Assembly (NCBI GenBank): GCA_000827495.1
Contig: KN817594.1
Coordinates: forward strand, 62,001 to 126,000
DNA length: 64,000 nucleotides
Direction: 5' to 3'
Source: Hypholoma sublateritium FD-334 SS-4
Taxonomy: Eukaryota; Basidiomycota; Agaricomycetes; Agaricales; Strophariaceae
Shown: positions 47,158 through 59,307 of the stretch, piece after piece
How positions within the stretch are numbered: position 1 is the stretch's first letter
How the letters are laid out: every line of letters begins with the position of its first letter
Program-made: the position numbers and the translations under genes
Notes under the pieces: generated by a model
What the model was told of the DNA's origin: nothing
The model's input: only the letters and a program-made list of their open reading frames with translations
Databases searched by the model: none

Positions 47158-48900
47158 CGTAACTTGAATCTGCTTGGTACGCAAATTATCCTCTACAATC
47201 CAATTTATGTCAAGGAAAAAACTCACTAATTACCGTGAATTGGAGTTTCGTTCGACGAGAGCCTGGGAGGGATGCGCCCGCGCATCGTCTGGGCGCTCCT
47301 ACTTTATTACAGCCAAGCGGTCCACGTACCCGGGGAAAAGGGACAGCCTTACGGAACCGCCATCTGATAAGTATAAAGACGTTCTGACGCCCGCCGTCGC
47401 GCTTGAGCGTGCCACCATACCAATTGGCAATCAATCACACGCCGGACAGCCAACGGACAGCTTCCGAATTGACTTGAAAGGTGTGCATGGATGAATTATC
47501 TCAATAAGTGCCTGAGCTATTGCCTGGGTGCTGAAAGATGCATTGGAAAGCAGTGCTCGAAAGTGGAGTGAAGCCTGGTGGAATGGTATAATGAGGTGAG
47601 CGTCAAGGTGGAAGGCCGAGCTGCCACGGACGATGGCGCTGGGACGAATTAGCCACCGGACCAAATCAATCGGGGCATTTGGCCCAATTTGAATTAGTGC
47701 CAAACCGCTGCCACAGTTATTTCTGTCCTGCCATAGCTTCAACACTTCAAATTTCAGGCTTCGTTCTACAGTCCGTTGCAGCACATAAATTCGTGGTGGA
47801 AGGGGAGCCTTGGGTGTATCCCGATTGCATTTTTAAGTTCCATATCTCTCGGGGAGCGGACTGTCTAGTGTGCGCACTGCTTTTACATGCACCTACTGCC
47901 AGTAATTGAACATACATTTTTCACGCATATTCGAGCATGCAACCGCACCCTGGTCAGACGACACCACATTAAATAGAAATAAGTAAGATACAGATACACA
48001 CAGTCAGCATTATAGTCTATCGTACGTCCGCCCGCGTACCGGTGACATTTTGGTGCGCACAACTGTCGCTTTTAAGAATCAGACGGCGGCGGAGGGAAAC
48101 GACGAGGGCAAGGGCCCGTTGTATAGGTGTAAGTAGTGTATATATGTAAGTAGCTCAACGGACAGAAAGCAAAAGGGAAATGAGAGAGAGAGAGAGAGAC
48201 CGACGAAAGGGAGGGGTAAGGGTAGTGGTGTTCATAGATTACAGGACATGATGCATGCGTGGCAGACGAGGGCGAGGGCGATGGCGGGCGGGGAAAATCT
48301 GGATATGCAGGTATGTATGAATAACGAGAAAGCCCGGAGGGCCAATTACGGGGTCGGTGGGACGTAGGTGTGTATACAGTGGCAATTAAGACAGAGAAAA
48401 GGGGGAGAAAAATAGAAGAGGGAGAAATAGACAAAGCGAGAGCGGAATGACAGAGAGAAAAGAGATCCACGGAATGAGGAAGGAAAAGAAAATAATAAAC
48501 GGTAAGCTGCAAGTGGCTGCGCGGTGAACTCGGCAGACGGTTCCCGGGTCGGACCGCCAGAACGGGGCACCTGCCCCCACGCGCGGGTGTGAATTGAGCG
48601 ACATCACAGAGACCGTGCCGATGAATTGGTTGATGGCGTGAGCACAAACGCGCCTAAAAACGCGCCGCCGGCGGGGCGAGACGGAGACGGAAGGCGAAGG
48701 CGTGCCGCAGGCGTATAAGTACCAGCGCTGCGCCGGATCTGTTTTTCTCCTTCTTCCCCCCCTTTCTCTCTTGAACCCACGCAACGGCCGTATTCCGACA
48801 GCCAACGGAAGACGCAAGGTGAATACAGAATACAGAAGATGGAAGGTTGGCAGGATGTTGACAGAAACGGTCATCGGCGACACTTGCTGCGCGGAGTCGC
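43380..48900 (-). repeat. Left arm of a large inverted duplication
   Basis: About 5.5 kb comprising the membrane-protein gene and roughly 1.7 kb upstream of it. It is the inverted counterpart of about 53570-58930. Matching landmarks: 48020-48070 with 54280-54330, 48240-48320 with 54020-54110, 48330-48380 with 53965-54015, 48650-48740 with 53700-53775, 48780-48890 with 53570-53680. Similarity in the upstream part is clear but imperfect. Confidence 0.85.
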
Positions 48901-49102
48901 GACGATCGCCCGCAATGCGCCCGCCCCTCTATCTCCGCGGTGGAAGTCCAAAATACACAAGAACGCCCGCCTAGCGCGTAGCAGCCTCCGGAATGCCCAA
49001 GAAAGCAGCAAAAGTCGACCCCGACGGACGGCAGCATGCAGCGACGGTCCATGCGTATACGTCCATCCCCACTGTCTCACCACCACCACCACCACCCAGC
49101 CC
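47158..49102. other. Duplicated upstream region of the left membrane-protein gene
   Basis: No gene recognised. It carries the promoter side of the left copy and the 3' flank of the central gene. An (AG)n microsatellite lies at about 48182-48200. Most of it aligns in inverse with 53570-55217. Confidence 0.55.
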
Positions 49103-51031
49103 TCACGCGCGCACAGGCGACGCATGCGGCGTCGCCGCCGCATCGTGCCCATTTTCCGACAGCCCGCTGGGTATACGCGTTTCTGAGAGCGCTGTGTCCG
49201 CGGGCGGCTGTGCGCCCTTTTCTTGGGCCGCGTCGGCCACCTCGTCGTCCTCGTCGTCCAGCTCGATCTCCATATCGTTCACCACGATAAAATTCCGCTT
49301 CTTCGCGCGCGGCTTCGCCTCTGCCGGCGGGGGAGGGGGTGGAGGATGTGTGCGGAATGGGACATACGCCGCGCTAAACATCGTCGCCGCGGACACCTGC
49401 GTGCGTTCGCGCGACACCTGCCGGGATCCTCCGGCGCTCGTGCACCCGCGCGTAGGCACAACGTCATAGCGGCGACCGTCCGCGCCACGCTCGCGTGACA
49501 CTGAGGCAGGGCGCCTGCGTTCCGTAGGCTCGCCATCAGGCGCCCGTGCGAACCGCTCAACGGAGCGCGCGCGCGTCTTCTCCTTCTCCTGCCCGTGCAC
49601 GCCGTACTGCGCCGGCACACGCACGAGGTGTGCGAAGTCGCCCTCGCGCGGCTCGAGCGATGACGCACGCGAGCGCGGGCTGCTGTCGAGCGACGCGTTC
49701 GTGAGCGAGGGCGTCGGTGGCGCCCCGTCGCCGTCGCCGTCCGTCTCCGCCTCGGAGGACGACATCGAGCAGTCGTCGTGCAGCGCGTGGGGGAACTCGT
49801 GCTCAGCGTCCGGGTCGGTCGGCGTCGTCTCGCCGCACGGGCTCTTGCCCTCGTCAACATCGCTGGTGGTGGAGGTGGGTACTGGCGACTCCGCGCGGGA
49901 CGGTGCAACACTTGACAGGGCGCTCGACGGCACGCTCGACGGCGGCGTCTCGAGCAGCGGCAGGAAGTCGAAGCGGGGGCGCACGCGCTGCGGTTTAGGC
50001 CGCGCGGGGAGAAGGTGCGTCAGGTGCGACAGACCCGACGGCGCACGGCCTGCCGAGGACGTAGAGCTTGTGCTTGAATTCGATGACGACGATATCGAGT
50101 AGGCCAGCGCGGTCGGTGCGTGGATGGTGGGAGACACGCCGCCCGCGGAGACAGGCGAGGTCGGCGCGGGCGTCGCGGTCATATACAGCGACGACGTCGT
50201 CGTCGTCGAGTAGCAGTACGCCGGGCGTGCGCTCACGCCGCCCAGCGCGGGGCTCGACGGGGGCGGCGACGGCACGGCGGGGAAGTACGAACTGCTCCCC
50301 TGCGCAGATACGGGTGGCGACGCGCGGCGAAAGTTCATGCTCCACGGCGACACAGGTGCCCTCTCAGGCGGCGGCGGGTGGTACCCGAAGCCGAAGCCGT
50401 GCCCCTGGTGGTGTTGTGTGTATCCGTGGGCGGGTGCGTGCCCCGGGACTGGGCTGCCCGTCCGAGAGCCCTCCATTGGGCTCCCCGCGAGGCTCGACCC
50501 CTCGCCGTCCGCCGAGTCGGTGTCGGTCGTCTCGCCGTCGGGGAGTAGGGGGAGGAGCCCGATAGGCACCGCAGATAGGTAGTGTCTTGATGGGCGGCCC
50601 GAGAGGAGGTCACATGGCTGGTTCGCCCGGGGCAGCGAGCGCTGTATTTCCTTGAGCTCGAGGAGGTCTCTGTGCGATTGATCAGTACACGCGGAAGATG
50701 ATAGGAGTGCAAGGAGAGCAAAAGGGGCGCAGATAGGGGAAGAGAAGAGACACGGAAAATAATCACGGAAAATAATCGATGACGGCGGCGTGACTCGCGC
50801 CACAAGGCGGCGACGGCGGTGTGTGTGGGGATGAAAGCGCGATACTCACTGATACGTTAGCTTCCTCGCGGGCTCCGTCGGCGTGCGGTCCCACTCGTCG
50901 GCGGTGTGCACCTCCTCGCTGCCCTCAGCACCAAAGGCGACGCACTTGCGGTGGTGGCAGCGAGACTCGGACGCTGGGTGCTCCGGCAGCCCAGGGCTGG
51001 GGATGGGCGAGTACTTCAGACAGCCCTTCAT
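49103..51031 (-). CDS. Ser/Pro-rich protein with N-terminal KCVAF motif
   Basis: Exons 51031-50850 and 50669-49103 join at LTYQ-DLLELKEIQ across a 180-nt intron. The product is about 580 residues. The N-terminus (SESRCHHRKCVAFG, then EEVHTADEWDRTPTEPARKLTYQDLLELKEIQRSLP) looks conserved; KCVAF fits the RVxF docking motif for protein phosphatase 1, and the rest resembles N-terminal blocks of fungal proteins of unknown role. The remainder is Ser/Pro/Thr-rich, with His/Gly-rich and Pro-run (PPPPPPP) stretches and an acidic patch (IELDDEDDEVADAAQ) near the C-terminus. GC content is high. It is the only intact gene between the arms of the inverted duplication; a relic of it lies at about 59020-59130. 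Confidence 0.78.
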
Positions 51032-53560
51032 GGTCGTTTGTTATGAATTCTAGATGCTTCGGTCTACACCCTGAGGCTGGTCCTGGCAACGTCTCGGTGG
51101 TGTCTGGACCCAAGCGGCGACGAGGAGCGAAGCGGGCGATCTCGGGTGGACAGCGCCAGTTTATGGGTGCGTTGTTCGCGCGGACAACCTTTGAAAACGT
51201 TGGCGCTGGCGGGGCGGAAGCAGAAGAGAGAGGATTGGAATGTGTTTGTTCCTCGCACGGCTCGTGCAAATTTGCAGAAGCGCGGGGTTATTTATGCACG
51301 GTATGTGTCAAACCGCCTGCACTTGGCTGCACCAAGTTTTATGGGTCCAGGAGCCTTATGAAAACAGGCAGGGACCAACTCACCTGGGAACAGGATCGTT
51401 ACAGAAGAGAAAGTGTCGCGGCAGGCGATCAGCAGGTCGGGCGTGTCGTGTGCAGGTGATTGTGCGTCGTCGCTAGTCTCTCGTGTCGTTGGTCTCGGGA
51501 GACGTCAGGATGCGGTGATTGAAACAGTGGCTCGTTGTGTGGCTGCGAGCAAGTCGGCAACGGTGAAGCAGGTCGGTAAATGGTGAAGTAGTGAAAAGGG
51601 CGAAAGGGGAAGTGGTGTTGCAGCGCCTCTCCGCGATTCCGTTCGGCCGGTCGGAATTTGGAAATGCGACTCGTGGCGTCGTTTCCTCGGTTTTATGTGC
51701 CCACCGTGTTTTATTTTCGTGTATTTAATCTTGCTGTATTCTCCCAAGCCCTGCATAAAAATATCCAGCGTTTTACAGCGTTTACCCCCTCGTCGTTGGC
51801 ACTTTCTCTGGCAGGTTCAATTTTGGCGTGCCGCGGCGCCCTTCCTTGGATCCTCGGTTGCTGCTTGGACTGCAAATCACAAGCAAATGGGCCATGCGCT
51901 CGCCTGGCTGAAGTTGCTCAAACTCCATCAAATCCGCTGTACAGCAAGTGTAGGCCAGCGTTCAATAATCAAGAGACCGGTGCGTGGTGCGCACCCACGC
52001 CCCGCCAGCGCGATCGTCGAAGCCGCCGCCTGAACACCAACTCGCCAGCCCACACTGTCATAAAATGCCAGAAAGTCATGCTCCTATATCTTCGCGCTCT
52101 TCTCGGGCTCTTGATCCAGCGCATGCCGAGCCCCAGCCCGGGACGCACGCACAGGGTACAGCCTCCTGAAAGCCAAAGTGACAGCGCGCAGCCCCACGCT
52201 ATATAAATGTCGGGGGGAACGTGGGCGCGTGGGGTGCGCGCACTGCGATTCGCGGTCAGACGACCTGCGCGAGCCAATGGGCGGGCGGCGCAAGCTCCGG
52301 CCTCACGGAGGGATGGCTGGCGCCGTTCCAGACGGTCTGATGTCTCTGCGTGCAATAGCGTCACGGGCGGCTAAACATAGCGTGCAGAGCATTGGCAGGC
52401 GGGGGCGCACCAGGAGCGCACAGACACGCTAGCGCTAAACATAGCCGCAGAAGGGTCTGGAGCGCCGAGCGTGCGTGTGTGCGCGCCTCTCGCGCATTCA
52501 AGTTCGCCAAGTTCGCCTGGGTAGGCCCGCGGCGCCAGCGCGCCTGATGTCCGCGCGATTTATGCTGCTGGGATCCTCGGGGCGTGCGTGCGTGCGTGCG
52601 TGATTTGCCATGTAATAAACGCAGACTACTTACCCCGCGCTGCCCCAGGTCGATCGCAGGCAACTCACCTAGCGGAGTGATCCTCGCGATAATCAGCACA
52701 GCATAGCATCATGCTATACTTATCTGCTTTCCTGTCCTTGCGAATGGGACGCAGGCGAGAAGTGTACCCGCGGAGCTCGCCCACGCCCGCTCCGGCATCG
52801 GGAATGACGTTGGCTCAGCGCCCATCGCCGCATCATCATAGAAACATCATCGCCATCCAGGTGCGAAGCGCGCGCGCGGCATCTTCCCCTCTGCGGATGG
52901 GGTGAGTGTCTTCGGTCTTGTGACTGAGCCTGTAAATGTGCAGCTTTGGAGGCTGGTTATTTTATAATATTTACCAAAAAAACAAACACGGGAAAGGGGT
53001 GCCCATACCTACCCAGTCTATCATAGGATGTGCTCCAACGAACATCGACGCCGAATCCAGTGACCTTTAGAGATGAGAAATTCTCGCGAGGTCTGAGAAT
53101 TGACTTTTTTCGTTCATTTTTCGAAATGGAAAATATGGGGCTCACGCGTTCAAGCGCACGGCCCAGTATCGAGACAATCTTGTTGAACGTATGTAAGTGG
53201 ATCCTAAAGAGATTCTGAAAATTCCTCAAGTATATCAGTTAACGCAGATTCATACTGATGTCCGTTATATAGTTATGGATAAACTAGACGCAAGAACTAA
53301 GTACCTAATCTCCGTGGGTATTAGATAGTTATGGACAGAGTAGCTACGGGTATTGACGGAACGAGAGGGTGAAGTAAATCCTAATCTAAGGAGAGCGGGA
53401 CGACCGACCCTAGGACGAGACCAGCTTTCAGCAAAATCCTGCTTAAAAAAGCCAGTAACAACCAAGTAGCAACAGGCATGCAGTTGCAGTAGCGCGCAAG
53501 AAGGTGTCATGGTTCGCAGAATGTGCTTCTTGCGCAGGAGAAAAGAACACCGCCTGGCCC
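51032..53560. other. GC-rich spacer upstream of the central gene
   Basis: About 2.5 kb between the central gene and the right arm. Only short frames without motifs; several CG-rich, low-complexity stretches. It may hold a long 5' leader or regulatory DNA for the central gene. Confidence 0.45.
52581..52602. repeat. (CGTG)n microsatellite
   Basis: About five tandem CGTG units in the GC-rich spacer upstream of the central gene. Confidence 0.8.
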
Positions 53561-55217
53561 ACGGAGGTATCGTTGGACAGCAATTGTCGTCGATGTCCAT
53601 TTCTGTCGACCCTCTTCCATCCATCCATCTTCCGTCTTCCGTTGACTGTCGGCATACGGCCGCTGCGTATGTTCAAGAGAGAAGGGGGGGAGAAGGAGAA
53701 AAGTAGATCCGGCCCAGGGCTGGTACTTATACGCCTCCGGCACGCCTTCGCCTTCCGCCGGCGGCGCGTTTATAGGCGCGCGTGGGCGTTCTGGCGGTCC
53801 GACCCGGGACCCGTCTGCCGAGTTCCCCTCGCAGCCACCTGCAGCTTCCCGTTTATTATTTCCTTTCCTTTCCTTTTCTTTGCTTATTCTCCCTGTATCT
53901 CTTTTCTCTGTCACTCTGTCTTTTTATCTCGTTCTGTCTCTCTCTTATTTATTTTTCTATGATTTAATTGCCACTGTATACGCACCTACGTCCCACCCAC
54001 CCCGTAATCAGCCATCCTGTCTTCCTCGTTATTCATACGTACACACCGGCATCTCCAGATTTTTTCCGCCTGCTATCGCCCTCGCCCTCGTCTGCCACGC
54101 ATGAACCGTGTGTCGTAATCTATTATGAACACCACTACCCTTACCCCTCCCCATCGTCGGTCTCTCTCTTTCATTCCCGTCAAATCTGCTTAGTGACCGT
54201 TGAACTACTTGCACCTAATATACAACTGGCACTTGGCCTCGTCGCATCCCTCCTCCGGCGCCTCATTCTCAAAAGCGACAGTTGTGCGCACCAAAATGTC
54301 ACCGGTACGCGGACGGACGTACGGTAGATAATAATACTGGCTGTGTGTATCTGTATTTTACTTATTACTATCTAATGCGGTGTCGTCTTTGAGCTCGACC
54401 AGGGTGTGGTTGCGTTATGGGTGACGTGGTCGTACTTACTAGTAGGTGTATGAAAAATGCGGTGAGTGCTAGACACTGTGCGCCCCGAGGTACATGGTGC
54501 TACAATTGTAGTCTGTATATATCTGTGGCTCCCTACGAAGGTTAGCACGAATTTATGTGTTGCGACGGACTGCAGAACGAAGTTTGAAGCTCTGGCAGGA
54601 CAAAAATAGCTGGAAGGATATGGCACCGGTTTGGCACTAATTGAGTCAAATGCTCCAATTGATTGATTTGGTCCGGTGGGAGCCAATTCTTTAGCTTTAA
54701 CGCTCGAGCCTCGCACCTTCCTTCCACCTTGACCTCGACATCAAAATCCAACTCATTACATGCAATCCACTAGGCTTGGCCCCATTTTCGAACACTGCTT
54801 TCCAATGCATCTTTCTGGATGCAAATCTTTAATCAGGTACTTATTGATATAATTCGTCCGAGCAACGTCCGAGCACACCTTTCAAGTCAATTCGGGAGCT
54901 GTTCGTGTGATTGATTTGCCAATTGGTGTGGTGGCACACTCAAGCGCGATGGCGGACGTCAGAACGACCTTATCAGATGGTCAACGGTTCCGTAAGGCTG
55001 TCCCTTTTCCCCGGGTACATGGATCGCTCAGGGGGGGGGTTATATATGTAGGAGCGCCCAGGCTGTGTGTGGGCGCGTCCCTCCCAGTCTCGTCGAGCGA
55101 CCACAAAGCTGCAGCCTGAAAAGCTCTACTTTCAATTCGCGGTAACTAGTAAGTTTTTTCCTTGATATTATTTGGTTTGCAGTGGTTGATTTGTGTACTA
55201 AGCAGATCCAAATCACG

Positions 55218-58200
55218 ATGTCCCAGTCGAATTCCGAGCCAACTGATGCATCTGCACCGTCTTCATCCGCTCCCGAAATCATAACTGTTCGCACAATCAC
55301 CTCAGATCGACAGCCGCCTCAAGATAGCACATCGCTTCCTTTGTCGCTGCCAACAGCTTCCACGTCGAATTCCTATACCGCACCTCGAGAAAATGCAAGA
55401 GTACTGCAACCTTTTTCCAGCACTTCCAGTTCGTCAGCAAGGAACAAATCACCGCTGCGACATTCAGTTACATCTCAAGACGCGGGGCCACCTCCGCCGG
55501 GAGCTTTTCGAGGCCCACCCCAACCTGTGTCCTCATCCAGTGCCCGTATTGGCTCTCCAGCATCAGCTGCTGTCACTACCAACCTGAATGCATCGACCTC
55601 GTCTCCTCGCGTCCAACCAGCGCACCACCGGTCCCCAGGATCTGCGGGGACCGTTTACGTGAGCGCAATGCACTCTTCGCCTGCACCAATGTCGTTCGCT
55701 GGATCCCCGGCGCTTCCAGCAGGCTTCCAACCATATCCCTCGGCCCAGCCACCCCAGTTCGCTCGGCCGTTCATTCCGCGGTCCCAATCGCACAATATAT
55801 ATCCAAATAATGAATCTTCTCAATCGTTGGCCGCCCCAGGAAAGGAGCCGGGTTTCTCAGGGATGCGCCCGCAGTCGTCGCCGAGCTACTATCCGACGTA
55901 TGACGACTGGCCGCATAGTCGACTTAATCAGCCGAGTTCGAGCTCGAGCCAGCGTCCGCGGCCCATTTTTGCTCCTTCTAACGTGCCCCCTGTTAAACCG
56001 CCTGTTCCCATCATCCCAGATATGCCATCTCAGAGGCCAGGGTCCTACGCTTCCCCTGGCCCCATGAACACGGAGTCCTATCCCCCTGAAATGCCATCCG
56101 CCTACCCAGAATATAGGTATCAGAGGACACCTAGCAGAAGACCGACAATGGATGCCTACGTCGCGAACGACCCATTCCGCTCTCACAACCAGAAGGACAC
56201 AACGACTGTAGACAGCAATGTCACTTTCGACGATATTCCTGTGGCGCCCTCTGCAGATTCGTATGCCCCACGAAGATACATGACGCCGTCAAATTCACGG
56301 CCGACTATCGTGTCGGCGCCCCCAATACCCATCCCACCCTATCCAACTCAACCCCCCGTAATACCCGTGCCATCTGAATACATCGACGATTACAACGGTA
56401 TCTATAGGCCAACCACTGGGAGCGGCCAATCTGCATCTAACCCTCAACCCGGCGTGCCACCTATGTACGGCGTTACTCCGCCTGTGCGACCACCTTTTTC
56501 TCAGGTGGACCCCAAGCGATCTGAATATCCACTAACTAATCCATCGGTGGATGACCCAGGTCGCGTCACTGATTCAGGTCTCGGCATTGACCTGAACCAG
56601 GGTGGCGGCGACGGCGACGAAGAGAGCCGCGGTTCTCCGATACGTACATCTGATCCTGCTCAGCCTACCATCATCGAAGTCGACGAGCCACAAGTAGATG
56701 ACGGTAACTCAGCGGCGGGCGACGACCAGACGACCCGGCCTGCACGCTGGAACCCGGACGTTCCACTGAACCCCGTCCGTCGTCCCACAGACGAGTCCTG
56801 GTTCTATCCAGACCCCTACGACTACCACCCGGCCGACACAGAGAACATCTATACCTCGCCATACATTCCCTTTCCGGACAGCAATATATATCTGGGACAT
56901 ATGGACCCTGTAAGCGACCATGCTGGTTTCTGGTCTCGCGTCGGCGGCATGTTCCGCGGGCTGCTACCGCAGAAGTCGACGAAGTTTGACTATGCACCGG
57001 CGATAGAGCTGGAGTCCCAGCAGGCGCCGTACAGAACCGCTGCGGCGTTCGTGGGCAAGACGCTGCCGCGGCAGATATATCTGCATCTCCTCCTGCGCCT
57101 GCCGTCGCTCTACTTCTCGCGCGTCGCGCGGATTTTCGAGGAGGCAGACCTCACTCTGCCGGAGATCAAGAAGATGGCGCTGGAGACGGCGTCTCAGGGC
57201 TCGCCCGACAGCTTTGATGCGCTCTCGTTCGAAGCGGGTATTACCGCGGTCCCACCCCAGTACGAACGCCTCAAAACGACATGGGAATCGTTCATCGACT
57301 CCGTCATGCGCGAATGGAAAACATTCAATATCATTTCGGTGTTGTTATTATCGTGCGTACCATTATGAGCTGAGATACTTTCTTTTTCTTATGAGTCCAC
57401 TACATAGTGCCATTCTCACTATACTGCAAATATCCGGTGCCGCGGATGACCCTGTCACGCGATATTTGGCGTTTCTGTCTCTTATGTGCGCGCTAATGAG
57501 CCTCTTGTTCGGGTGCATGTACATCATCCGCTTTGGAAGTATGCGCAAAACATATAAAGCTGCAGAATGGGCACTGGTGAACTATTAACTTTCACACCAA
57601 CTTCTATTATACTAATTCTGTTATAGGAGGCGAAGAAATCAAAGACTGTCATCTGGTGGAATGTCTGGGTTCTGCTGGCGATGCCGGCTATATGGCTTAC
57701 TTGGTACGCTCTTTTACCGTTGAATATATATCTATACTGATTCGTATCAGGTCCATTGTACTCTACATCGCGTGCATCATGTCGTTTATCTGGCGAACGA
57801 ATGCTCAAGACACGCAAATTCCGCCTGTGCTCTCGCACTTAGGCCTTCTATTGATCCGGATCCTCCTGAGCTGTGTCTTGGGCTTAGGATTTGTATATGG
57901 TACCCTGGTTATCAGCACCTTCAGTCGCTATGGCGAGGCTATGGACAAGGCGTGGAAGCGGAGAATCGATGGGTGGGTGCAGGAGAAGAAGTTTGCACAC
58001 GCACCTACACCATATCCTCCTCCGCAACCATACTACACTCCTTCTGTGCCGATGCCTTACGGAGAACCAAGCGATCAGGCCCCATATGACAATCAAGCAC
58101 CGACTTTACCGCCGAGCTGGTACAACCCGTACAAGCCACCCCAGCCGATCCAGGCAGCGCCATATACCAAGAAATCGTACAAACGGCCTAAATCTCCACT

Positions 58201-58927
58201 GGAAAGCGATGGCAACGAGGATAGCACATCGTCGACGCTATATGCCACCCAATCAAATACCCTGTACAACAAGATATCCACTTTCCGCCCCGAAGAAGAC
58301 ATGGCAGACAACTTCCCGGTATTCAAAGGCCCAGTATATATCTCCGACCACCCACTTCCCCGGCCTCCCCTTCCGCGCGCCATCTCTGAGAACTCGCGCT
58401 TCGACCCCTACGCCCCGCGGAAAGCTGGCCTCGCTGTCCCTCCGCCGCCCGATCTGCCGCCCATACCGGGATCGGCGATACCCCCCGTACGAGTGAGCGG
58501 TCCGCCAACGGACGACGACGACCGCACGCCGAACGAATATGAGTACGCTAGTCGGCCGCATAGCTTTGCAATGGAGGAGGAGGAGGAGGAGGAGGAAGAG
58601 CCGGAGACTCGGGTGCGCTTCCGCTCGCCGCTGATTTCTGCGAAAGCGAGCAGCTTTGGCGGGAGCGACCCAGACTCCGATCCTGGTCGACCTGTATCAT
58701 CCGACCCATGGATGGGTCGGGTGCCGTCCCCTTCTGCGCAAGAATCTTCCGCGGAAGTCTCTCCCTCTGCACAGGAATTTTATTCCCCTCAAGAATCTTC
58801 TCCTGCGCACGAATCAACTTTTCGGAGTAACACTCCCTCCCCAAATCTCGCAACTCACGAGAACGAGGAGGCCCCAAATGCCGTTGCTTCAACGTCGTCG
58901 CAGAACTTGGCGCAAGCCTCAGCATAA
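55218..58927 (+). CDS. Pro/Ser-rich multipass membrane protein, right copy
   Basis: Start MSQSNSEPTDASAPSS. Same plan as the left copy: disordered Pro/Ser/Tyr-rich first exon, the block AFVGKTLPRQIYLHLLLRLP, a membrane segment at WKTFNIISVLLLS, then ILTILQISGAADDPVTRYLAFLSLMCALM, WWNVWVLLAMPAIWLTW and LLLIRILLSCVLGLGFVYGTLVISTF, an acidic EEEEEEEEEEPETRVRFRSP stretch and a Ser-rich tail ending SSQNLAQASA. The N-terminal region differs from the left copy by many substitutions and several indels (for example an added PVKPPVPIIPDMPSQRPGS-like segment), while the membrane part is nearly the same. Function unknown; likely at a cellular membrane. Confidence 0.8.
58571..58600 (+). repeat. (GAG/GAA)n repeat coding poly-Glu
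   Basis: The run encodes about ten Glu in the right copy; the left copy (43859-43878, complementary strand) has a shorter run of about six Glu, so length changed since duplication. Confidence 0.75.
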
Positions 58928-59019
58928 GTAACTTGCTTTGGGGATTTGAAATATGGCTACAAATCTTATTTTTATATATTAACAAATAGGTAAAATATAT
59001 AAACCTGTATACCAGCCTG

Positions 59020-59130
59020 ACGACGACGACGCGCTTCCGTCCGTGTCTGCCTCGCATGATGTTGAGGAGTAGTCGTGCAGCGCAATCGGAAACTTGTGCC
59101 CCACGTCCGGGTATACTGCGGGTGCTCGCG
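59020..59130 (-). pseudogene. Decayed fragment of the central Ser/Pro-rich gene
   Basis: Read on the minus strand this gives PDVGHKFPIALHDYSSTSCEAD..., similar to DPDAEHEFPHALHDDCSMSSSEAETD in the central gene (coding DNA about 49724-49830, same orientation). The fragment is short, flanked by unrelated sequence and has no intact gene around it, so it looks like a relic left by duplication or rearrangement. Confidence 0.65.
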
Positions 59131-59307
59131 TTCATTGCTCAACGCTTAGATACCTGAGTGTACCTCCTTTCAAAAGCAAGTTTCAAGCCCAATATCCATA
59201 CCACGAGCGTCAACGGCGTCTCATGGAAACACTCATTGGTATTTGTAAAACTGGCGGTGCGTTTTGCATGTAAGCTGGCTATATGGAATACAAATATTAT
59301 ATGTAAA

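Larger units (their letters stand above)
53570..58930 (+). repeat. Right arm of a large inverted duplication
   Basis: Inverted counterpart of about 43380-48900, about 5.4 kb. It contains the right membrane-protein gene and its upstream DNA (53570-55217, where no separate gene was recognised). The arms are separated by roughly 4.7 kb of single-copy DNA. Confidence 0.85.

Noticed and set aside
48072..48883. Minus-strand frames rich in Ser/Pro/Phe/Leu upstream of the left membrane-protein gene, similar ones in the right arm
   Set aside because: The pattern comes from pyrimidine-rich low-complexity DNA. The two arms do not keep a common frame, so they are treated as non-coding.
49279..50548. Long Arg/Ala-rich frames on both strands over the central gene
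   Set aside because: They are products of high GC content in alternate frames. Only the minus-strand frame ending at 49103 links by a splice to the conserved N-terminal exon and shows a sensible composition.
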